Shown: piece after piece, positions 7,345 through 12,818 of the stretch
How positions within the stretch are numbered: position 1 is the stretch's first letter
How the letters are laid out: every line of letters starts with the position of its first letter
Source: Planctomycetaceae bacterium
Lineage (GTDB): Bacteria; Planctomycetota; Planctomycetia; Pirellulales; UBA1268
DNA: 12,818 bases
Reading direction: 5' to 3'
NCBI GenBank assembly: GCA_009691925.1
Contig: SIAG01000069.1
Coordinates: 1 to 12,818 of the forward strand
Notes under the pieces: generated by a model
What the model was told of the DNA's origin: nothing
Seen by the model: the letters and a program-made list of their open reading frames with translations, nothing else
Databases searched by the model: none
Made by a program: the position numbers and the translations under genes

Positions 7345-9111
7345 TCAGTCGGTCTTCCCATCGGTGTTGTCACGGTTCAAGACCCGGGCGGCGCCGCAGA
7401 AATAGGTGTGGTCTTCGGCGACGACGAGGTTGAACGACCGCACCGGTTCTGCCTCCTCTTCAATCCGCTCCACGAGCCCGCCACCGTCGAGACCGTGCAA
7501 CCGATTCCCCGGCTCGAGGTGACGAGCGAGCGTCCACCCCTTGCCGACCACCCAGAACGGATGCCCGGGCGTGGCACGGATCGTTTCGCCGTCGAGCTCG
7601 ATGGCGAGCAGCTTCTCCGGTGGGCGCATCGTCGCGAGCAAAACCGGCTTCAGCCCGAGTCGGCCGGTGCGCGGATTCTGCGTCAGGACAACATCCCCCG
7701 GCTGGATTCGATCGACCACCACCGGGCCGGTTTCGGTCCAGACCAGCGTGCCAGCCGCCAAGCACTCCCGTCTGACAGGGGGTGGCGGGGGCGGCGGCGC
7801 TGCCACCCCCACCGCGGTCGACGTCGACGATCGGTACGAGACGCGCAGCGGCTTATCTCCGACTTGATACGTCCCCGTCTCTTCGCTCCACCACTGCCGC
7901 CATTGGTCTGGGTCGTCGCTCATCGACTCGCCTGTAGTCGACCGAAGAAGGGATGCGATCGCCTGGTTGGAGATCGCAGTCCGCTCGTTCTCGCGCTCCC
8001 TTTGGGCCTCCTGGTTGAGCGCTCCCTCGGCCACCTGCCGGGTCCCTTCCGCCCACGCACGGCCGTTTGCCCAGTCCGTCACGACCAGGTGGTCGAGGAT
8101 TGTCATATCGCGTTGTTCAGCCCCGTCGCGAAAGCCGATCTGGCGGCAGAAGATGGTTCCGTCTGCTCCCCGCTGCCACTCGATCTGACTGACCCACGGC
8201 GCACCGAACGCGTCGATGACGAGGGGGACATACGAACCTCGATCGCGTTCCGCGAGCGTTTCGGTGGCCAAGCGCCGCACGCCCAGCCAGCTACTCAACA
8301 GCGCATGATTCACGAGACTTGCCGAGGCTTCTTCAGAGAGGTCGTCGGCCAGCGTTCGCACGACGCTTATCGCGGCCGGCTCGTTGGCCGTTGAGAGCGT
8401 CACCTCAAGAGCACGGATGCCAGCCTGGCGACCGAGATCCCGAATGCTCTCCACGGCCATCTCGGGAGTGACGGCCCCCTCCCCGATCTGCTTTGCCAAC
8501 GACGTGAGCGTCACTCCATGCTTCCGCAGCGCGGCGGCCGCCAGCCGGGCGTCGTCTCGTTGACTCGCGACGGCGCCGGCGTCGACCCAGGCGCCGGCGA
8601 TCGGCACGTGCCCGAGCCGTTCGTGGGCCGGGCCATGGGTGGGGTCGAGGGCGATGACCGCCGTCAGATGGGCCTGTTCCTGATCGGTCAGCCGCTGCCG
8701 GCGACACCAATCGGCCAGCGCCCACTGGCCAGAGACCGTCGGCTCGGAGCCCTGGCGACGCTCCCGGTATTCCTTTAGTCGGGGGTCGTTCCTGGCCTTC
8801 TCGATCACCCCCTCATAGGGGCTGCGTCGCTTTCCGCGGTAAACGAGACCGGCAGCCCCGCGGGAGAGATGCTCGTCGGGGCTGACGCGGAGCGTCGTCG
8901 CCCGCAGCCGGGGCTGCGGGGTCAGGCGGAGATCGGGCTGGTCATCAATGCCCCCCGGCTGCCCGGCCCGATCGTCCCCCTCGGCTGCCGCACCGATCCC
9001 GGCCACCGGGAGATCCTCGGCTGCGGCCAGAGGGCGCGGGGAAGGGCCGATCAGGAAAACGCCCCCGGCCAGCACTGCGGACATCGTCATCCAACGCCTC
9101 GGACTTCGCAT
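7345..9111 (-). CDS. Secreted helical-repeat protein with C-terminal HINT (intein-like) domain
   Basis: This 588-residue protein starts with a signal peptide (MRSPRRWMTMSAVLAGGVF..., cleavage probably near LAAA/ED at about residue 31). Residues ~100-420 are mostly helical. They include a stretch like HLTAVIALDPTHGPAHERLG that recurs in planctomycete secreted proteins, and HEAT-like helices at ~210-300. A tryptophan-rich WRQWWSEETG segment follows, then a run of seven prolines as a hinge. Residues 450-588 form a HINT domain: the nucleophile position C450 (ECLAAGTLV), the TxxH motif T514-P-G-H517, and the end block TYFCGAARVLNRDN. Cys and TxxH would allow N-side self-cleavage. The usual His-Asn ending is not clear: Arg and Asp stand where His is expected, and only six residues follow Asn582, so there is no toxin domain downstream. 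The start at 9111 is chosen from an AGGGG seven bases upstream and from the signal peptide. Divergent from the next gene. Confidence 0.85.
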   Translation of the reverse strand: MRSPRRWMTMSAVLAGGVFLIGPSPRPLAAAEDLPVAGIGAAAEGDDRAGQPGGIDDQPDLRLTPQPRLRATTLRVSPDEHLSRGAAGLVYRGKRRSPYEGVIEKARNDPRLKEYRERRQGSEPTVSGQWALADWCRRQRLTDQEQAHLTAVIALDPTHGPAHERLGHVPIAGAWVDAGAVASQRDDARLAAAALRKHGVTLTSLAKQIGEGAVTPEMAVESIRDLGRQAGIRALEVTLSTANEPAAISVVRTLADDLSEEASASLVNHALLSSWLGVRRLATETLAERDRGSYVPLVIDAFGAPWVSQIEWQRGADGTIFCRQIGFRDGAEQRDMTILDHLVVTDWANGRAWAEGTRQVAEGALNQEAQRERENERTAISNQAIASLLRSTTGESMSDDPDQWRQWWSEETGTYQVGDKPLRVSYRSSTSTAVGVAAPPPPPPPVRRECLAAGTLVWTETGPVVVDRIQPGDVVLTQNPRTGRLGLKPVLLATMRPPEKLLAIELDGETIRATPGHPFWVVGKGWTLARHLEPGNRLHGLDGGGLVERIEEEAEPVRSFNLVVAEDHTYFCGAARVLNRDNTDGKTD

Positions 9112-9118
9112 GGCATAT

Positions 9119-9123
9119 CCCCT
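9119..9123 (-). promoter_or_regulatory. Ribosome binding site of the HINT gene
   Basis: On the minus strand AGGGG lies seven bases before the ATG at 9111. This supports 9111 as start over the in-frame start codon 75 bases further upstream, which would add 25 residues in front of a complete signal peptide. Confidence 0.65.
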
Positions 9124-9212
9124 GTTATCTAGGAATCGTGCGTCCGTCGCCGTGCATCGCGGGAGCCAATGTCTCCAAAAGCCCACAGGCCAACCTATCG
9201 GCCGACAGCGAT

Positions 9213-9246
9213 CCGCGATGCTTTGCCCCCCGCGATGCTTTGCCCC
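9213..9246. repeat. Perfect 17-bp tandem direct repeat in the divergent promoter region
   Basis: The unit ccgcgatgctttgcccc occurs twice back to back (9213-9229 and 9230-9246) with no mismatch. It lies between the divergent HINT and pseudo-protease genes and ends ten bases before a TATACT box. Two adjacent identical sites so placed could bind a regulator, or may be a simple slippage duplication. Confidence 0.9.
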
Positions 9247-9256
9247 AGAAGTTCAT

Positions 9257-9262
9257 TATACT
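9257..9262 (+). promoter_or_regulatory. Candidate -10 box for the pseudo-protease gene
   Basis: TATACT matches the sigma-70 -10 consensus TATAAT at five of six positions, in the only AT-rich stretch of this intergenic region, about 65 bases upstream of the ATG at 9327. No good -35 hexamer is seen at the expected distance; the tandem repeat occupies that place, which would fit activator-dependent transcription. Confidence 0.35.
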
Positions 9263-9272
9263 CCTGTACAGG
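9263..9272. promoter_or_regulatory. 10-bp palindrome, possible operator
   Basis: CCTGTACAGG is a perfect palindrome immediately after the candidate -10 box, where a repressor would overlap the transcription start. It is short and could be chance. A second structure, GCGGCC/GGCCGC (9287-9300), lies in the presumed leader just downstream. Confidence 0.35.
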
Positions 9273-9314
9273 GCAGGGGGTAAAGAGCGGCCGGGGCCGC
9301 AGCGCGATATTTTC

Positions 9315-9320
9315 GAGGGA
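9315..9320 (+). promoter_or_regulatory. Ribosome binding site of the pseudo-protease gene
   Basis: GAGGGA six bases before the ATG at 9327, where a signal peptide begins. An in-frame start at 9138 would add 63 residues in front of this signal peptide and would run through the tandem repeat and the candidate promoter, so it is rejected. Confidence 0.7.
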
Positions 9321-9326
9321 GCGGCC

Positions 9327-11261
9327 ATGCGCACCATCCATCCCTGCGCCCATCTTCTGCTCGGTGTCTGCGCCCTCTTCCCTCTGCCGGCGGCAGGGGC
9401 TGATCCGGCCGAGCTGCGCGCCTGGGCGGCGAGCGTCGTCACGATCGAATCGGCCGCCGGACCTGCGCGGCGAATCGGAAGCGGCGTGATCGTTTCCGAG
9501 GCGGGGCATGTCGCCACCACCCTTTCAGTCGTCGCCGGTGCCGCGAGGCTGCGGGTCAGGGGGCACGACGGGAAAACCCGCGAGGTCGTCGGGGTGGCTG
9601 CCGCGAATCGGGGGCGCGAGCTCGTCCTGCTGGCCACCAAGGGGGCCGATCGGCGGGCTGCCGTGGCAACGCTGGTCGACCGGCCCATCGCCGTCGGCGA
9701 GCCGGTCCATGCCATCGGCGGCCCGGCCTCGGCCCCCCTGATTGCCGCGTCGGATCAGATCGACCGCATCGAGTCGGCAGAGCGATTCCGGCAGTCGCTG
9801 AGAGTGCCGCTTCCCACCCCGATCGACCCCGATCAATGCCGGATCGTCCACCACGCCTACCTCCACCAGGCGAGCCTCGGCGGCGGACTGTTCGCTGACG
9901 ACGGGGCACTGCTGGGCATCCTTGTGCCCAGTGCTGACTGGCCCGATCGGATCCATGTTGCCGTTCATGCCGGTCATCTCCGCGAGCTCCTCGACACGGC
10001 CGGCCCCCCACGGCCGCTGTCGAGTCTGGAACGCGCGGTGGACGAACTCCCCATACGCTCCCCCGCAGAGGTTGCCAGGCAGCGAAAGGCACATCAACTT
10101 CCTCCCGCCGAGTGCGACGCGCTGCGTCGTGGAGCGGCGATGCGCGAGCGACTCCATGCGTTTCGGACGGACCTCGCCGGGCTCCCCGCGGAGGAGCGCC
10201 GGATCCTCGCCCGGGCCGAGCGGTGGAAAACGGAGGAGCGATTGCCGCAGGAGCAATCCGAACAGCTGCGGCGACTGCTTGCCGCCAATCGCCTGGCGAT
10301 CGCTTCGATCGAGCCGGAGGTGGAGATCGTGGGCACTGAGAGACCGCTTCCAGGAGCTGATCCAAGCCTGCGTGATCAGAACGAACGGGCCTTCTCGCCG
10401 CGGCAGCGGATCCTCGGCCAGCAACTCGATGCGGAATACCAGCGACTCACGCTCCAGCTGGCGATCCTCGACGCCGAGCGACTCCGGCTCCGCAGCCGCC
10501 AGCTGCAAACAGAAGCCGATGCTGCGGCGCTCGGGCGGATCGGCAACACGCTCGTCCGCACGGCGTTCTTTGCCGGTGATCCGCTGGGGATACGCGGGAG
10601 TGAGGAGCTCGAGGATGCCCTCCCCGAGCTCGATACCGAAATCGCCGAGGGGCGGCCGGCTGGGGTATTTCTGCTTCTCCGCGGCCTCCTGCTAACGCGA
10701 CTGGAGCGCTTCGACGCCGCCTGCGCCGACTTCGATCGGCTGATCGAGGAAGATCGCCCGCTCCGTGCAGCGGCCGAGCTGGCGCGGGCCCGTGCCGAGG
10801 GTCGAGCCCGCGGAGAGCCGCTTGCCGATGCGGTCGTGCGCGGGGCGCGGAGGGGCAAAGGAGATCCGATCGTCGAAACGCTCCTGGCGCGCTGTGCGAT
10901 CGACCGCAAGGATTGGGCGGAGGCCGCCGGTTGGCTGCGGGCCGCGCTCGAGCATGGCGGCGACTCCGGCGAATTGCACACGGGCTTAGCGCTGGTCACG
11001 CTCGCCGCCGGCAAGGCCCCCGGGGCGCCGCGCCTGGCGGCCGATCACGCCGAGAAAGCCTGCCGGACCGCTCTCGGCACCGACTGGCGAGCCTGGGGGC
11101 TTGTCGGCCTGTCAGCTGCGGCGGAGGGCAAATGGGACGAAGCCGGGGAGAGGCTCAATCGCGTCGCTCCCCTTGAGACCGCGTTTGCCCCCGACACGCT
11201 CCGTCACTGGCGGCGGTCGGTCCGCGACCGAAAGCTCCCCGACACCTGGTTCGCCCCCTGA
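9327..11261 (+). CDS. Secreted trypsin-like protein with degenerate active site and TPR-like C-terminus
   Basis: This 644-residue protein has a signal peptide (residues 1-25, ending PAAGA). Residues ~30-250 follow the layout of a DegP/HtrA-like serine protease: SVVTIES, then GSGVIVSEAGHVATTLSVVAGA, then NRGRELVLLATK, and later SLGGGLFADDGALLGIL. The catalytic residues appear lost. Where active members read TNHHVV this protein has TTLSVV (residues 64-69). Where the Asp of DLAL is expected it has Glu98-Leu-Val-Leu. The GNSGGPL loop reads ASLGGGL (182-188), with Leu at the Ser position unless one residue is inserted and Ser183 is used. Residues ~250-420 are charged, helical and partly coiled-coil. 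Residues ~445-605 contain helical pairs resembling TPRs (LLTRLERFDAACADFDRLIE, then IDRKDWAEAAGWLRAALEHG). It probably binds proteins instead of cutting them. Divergent from the HINT gene. Confidence 0.75.
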   Translation: MRTIHPCAHLLLGVCALFPLPAAGADPAELRAWAASVVTIESAAGPARRIGSGVIVSEAGHVATTLSVVAGAARLRVRGHDGKTREVVGVAAANRGRELVLLATKGADRRAAVATLVDRPIAVGEPVHAIGGPASAPLIAASDQIDRIESAERFRQSLRVPLPTPIDPDQCRIVHHAYLHQASLGGGLFADDGALLGILVPSADWPDRIHVAVHAGHLRELLDTAGPPRPLSSLERAVDELPIRSPAEVARQRKAHQLPPAECDALRRGAAMRERLHAFRTDLAGLPAEERRILARAERWKTEERLPQEQSEQLRRLLAANRLAIASIEPEVEIVGTERPLPGADPSLRDQNERAFSPRQRILGQQLDAEYQRLTLQLAILDAERLRLRSRQLQTEADAAALGRIGNTLVRTAFFAGDPLGIRGSEELEDALPELDTEIAEGRPAGVFLLLRGLLLTRLERFDAACADFDRLIEEDRPLRAAAELARARAEGRARGEPLADAVVRGARRGKGDPIVETLLARCAIDRKDWAEAAGWLRAALEHGGDSGELHTGLALVTLAAGKAPGAPRLAADHAEKACRTALGTDWRAWGLVGLSAAAEGKWDEAGERLNRVAPLETAFAPDTLRHWRRSVRDRKLPDTWFAP

Positions 11262-11333
11262 TGGCTATGGACGAGCGCGCGTTCCGCGGCACCATCGACG
11301 CGTCTCCTGACTCCCCCACAGCTGGCCGGATCT

Positions 11334-12818
11334 TCACCGCGGCAGCCTCGGCGTCTCGAGATCGTGACGAAGGTTGTCGAGGACGACATGGACGAGGTCT
11401 TCGGTCCGCTCCGCCGACACGAGCAGAAAACAAAACAGCATTTCGTCGAGGGTGCCGTCTCCCCAGACGACGCGCCGCGGGGGCTTCGAGGGGTTTGATG
11501 GATTCGCGGCAGAGTTGTCAAACACGCCTTCCATGACGATCCGCGTCCCGGCCGGCAGCGGGAACGGCTCCTGATAATAAAACTCGTCCTGCCAGGCGTA
11601 GTTCCAGGCCGGGATATCGACGAGTCGCTTCTTCGACCCGTCGGGCAATTCGGCCCGCACGCTCACCGCTTTGCCAAGAAGGTGCATGTGGGGAACGACG
11701 CCGACGACGGTCACCCCCTTGGGAAGCGTGTAGCTCGCCGAGGTCCGCCAGGCCGCGTCGCCGGCGGGGATGTCGAGTTCGTACGCACTTGTCCAGATGC
11801 TCCCCACGAGGCGCTCCCGATCGGCGATGATCGCGGCCGTCGGCTCGTCGAGAAAATAGAGCCCGATCTCCGAGCGATCGCTCGCCTCGACGCCATCGGG
11901 GTGATAGTGGATCTGGACGACGAGATCAGAGCCCTTCTTGAGATGCCGGCCGCGCCCGCCGGGGAGCCGGCGCGGCGTGTTTCCCGGCGACCAGCCGCCG
12001 AGGGCACCGGAGGGAAGGAAGCCCGGACCGGAAAACTTCCCGTAGCCGGGCTCGGGCGTCGCCGCATCGAGCCGTCGCGCGGCCCCTGAGGCATCGAGAA
12101 AGAGGACGGCATGATGGACGACGCGCGGATTCCCCGGATGGAAATCGATCGCGGCCACGACCTTGTCTTCAGGGATGTCGATCGGGATCACGAAGTGCTG
12201 GAGGATGTCGGGGCTGTCGGCCGGCACGGTAAACGCCTCCGGCATCCGGACGACGAGATCGGGGGGCCCGAGCCGCCAGCCGGCCGTGAACGTCGGCAGC
12301 GCCGGCTCGTCGGCAGGGTCGCCGGGCTCGCAGCCCCCTTCAGCCCAGGCTGTGATCGTCTCGATCTCCTTTTGTGTCATCCGGCGATCGCCGAGGAATG
12401 GATGGGCATCGTTGGCGGCAGGCATCCATGGAGGCATGATCCCGGCAGCAATCGTTTCCATGATCATCGGGGCGTGGGCCGTCACCTCCGCGCAGGTCGT
12501 GAGGGAGAAGGGGGCCACTTCCCCGGCCCGGTGACACGACACGCAGCGGCCATGGACGATCAGCGCGACATCGCGGGCATACGTGACGGTGGTCTTTAAA
12601 GCTGGCGCTGCGGCGATTTCAAGTCGGCATCCCACTGGCGCGATGAACGCTTCCGCCGGAGCCTCTCCAGCAGCGACAGCCGCGACCGCATCGGCAAGCC
12701 AACGCTTGGTGACGGCCGGCCGCCGGCGGCCGACCGCTCGGTACGCATCGTCGATCGCGCCCCGGTAGGCGACGCGGCCACTGGCATCGATCACAAACGC
12801 CTCCGGCACATGGGTGGG
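11334..12818 (-). CDS. Redoxin tail / CxxCH cytochrome-like / PHM-like copper monooxygenase fusion (5' end outside window)
   Basis: The frame is open to the window edge, so the first 494 visible residues are counted from base 12818. Residues 1-60 match the end of an AhpC/TSA or thioredoxin-like domain (THVPEAFVIDASGRVAYRGAID); its CxxC would lie upstream. C92-V-S-C95-H96 is a haem-binding motif, followed by MPPW. From ~170 to the end lies a domain like peptidylglycine hydroxylating monooxygenase, with copper ligand candidates in the right order: H235-H236 (RVVHHAVLF), H304 (VQIHYHP), H377-x-H379 (PHMHLLGK) and M460 (GTLDEMLF), matching PHM His107/108, His172, His242/244 and Met314. It probably carries out copper- and ascorbate-type oxidation or electron transfer outside the cytoplasm; substrate unknown. 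It converges on the pseudo-protease gene with a 72-base gap in which no clear terminator is seen. Confidence 0.85.
   Translation of the reverse strand, partial: PTHVPEAFVIDASGRVAYRGAIDDAYRAVGRRRPAVTKRWLADAVAAVAAGEAPAEAFIAPVGCRLEIAAAPALKTTVTYARDVALIVHGRCVSCHRAGEVAPFSLTTCAEVTAHAPMIMETIAAGIMPPWMPAANDAHPFLGDRRMTQKEIETITAWAEGGCEPGDPADEPALPTFTAGWRLGPPDLVVRMPEAFTVPADSPDILQHFVIPIDIPEDKVVAAIDFHPGNPRVVHHAVLFLDASGAARRLDAATPEPGYGKFSGPGFLPSGALGGWSPGNTPRRLPGGRGRHLKKGSDLVVQIHYHPDGVEASDRSEIGLYFLDEPTAAIIADRERLVGSIWTSAYELDIPAGDAAWRTSASYTLPKGVTVVGVVPHMHLLGKAVSVRAELPDGSKKRLVDIPAWNYAWQDEFYYQEPFPLPAGTRIVMEGVFDNSAANPSNPSKPPRRVVWGDGTLDEMLFCFLLVSAERTEDLVHVVLDNLRHDLETPRLPR

Noticed and set aside
7249..8394. Plus-strand open frame of 381 codons opposite the HINT gene
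   Set aside because: The minus strand encodes a signal peptide and complete HINT motifs; the plus-strand product has no recognisable features.
9213..9246. Start of a CRISPR array
   Set aside because: The two copies are adjacent without a spacer and there are only two; no cas gene is present.
9138..9326. Upstream in-frame start for the pseudo-protease
   Set aside because: It would translate the tandem repeat and the promoter-like box and bury the signal peptide; ATG 9327 has its own ribosome binding site.

Overview
The window looks like a piece of a planctomycete chromosome, probably Pirellulales-like. This rests on high GC, on a Planctomycetes-typical gene pair (a PSCyt1/DUF1549/DUF1553 cytochrome-like protein followed by a DUF1501 protein), on many large secreted proteins, and on a HINT-domain protein of a kind familiar from this phylum. 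Assignments come from reading motifs in the translations. No database search was possible.

Layout. Positions 1-309 hold the 3' end of an unrecognised, AT-richer gene. A CPBP-type membrane protease with a helical-repeat tail follows (466-1623), then a small lipoprotein made almost entirely of 23-residue leucine-rich repeats (1785-2351). After a 349-base gap comes a two-gene operon: a signal-peptide protein with PSCyt1, DUF1549 and DUF1553 regions (2701-5763) and a DUF1501 protein (5805-7241). Converging on it is a secreted helical-repeat protein ending in a HINT domain (7345-9111, minus). Diverging from that is a secreted protein with a trypsin-like domain that has lost its catalytic residues, followed by helical and TPR-like regions (9327-11261, plus). 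The 215-base divergent region holds a perfect 17-bp tandem repeat and a 10-bp palindrome. The window ends in a minus-strand gene cut by the edge (11334-12818). It joins the end of a thioredoxin-like domain, a CxxCH haem motif and a copper type II ascorbate-dependent monooxygenase (PHM-like) domain.

How the genes may work together. Nearly all products act outside the cytoplasm: one membrane protease, one lipoprotein and at least four exported proteins. The DUF1549/DUF1553 and DUF1501 genes are almost certainly co-transcribed. The HINT protein and the pseudo-protease share one divergent regulatory region and both combine an export signal with helical repeats, so they are the best candidates for an undescribed functional pair. 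That link is inference.

No tRNA, rRNA, CRISPR array or insertion sequence was recognised. Composition changes near the left end: the first ~300 bases are clearly AT-richer than the rest.
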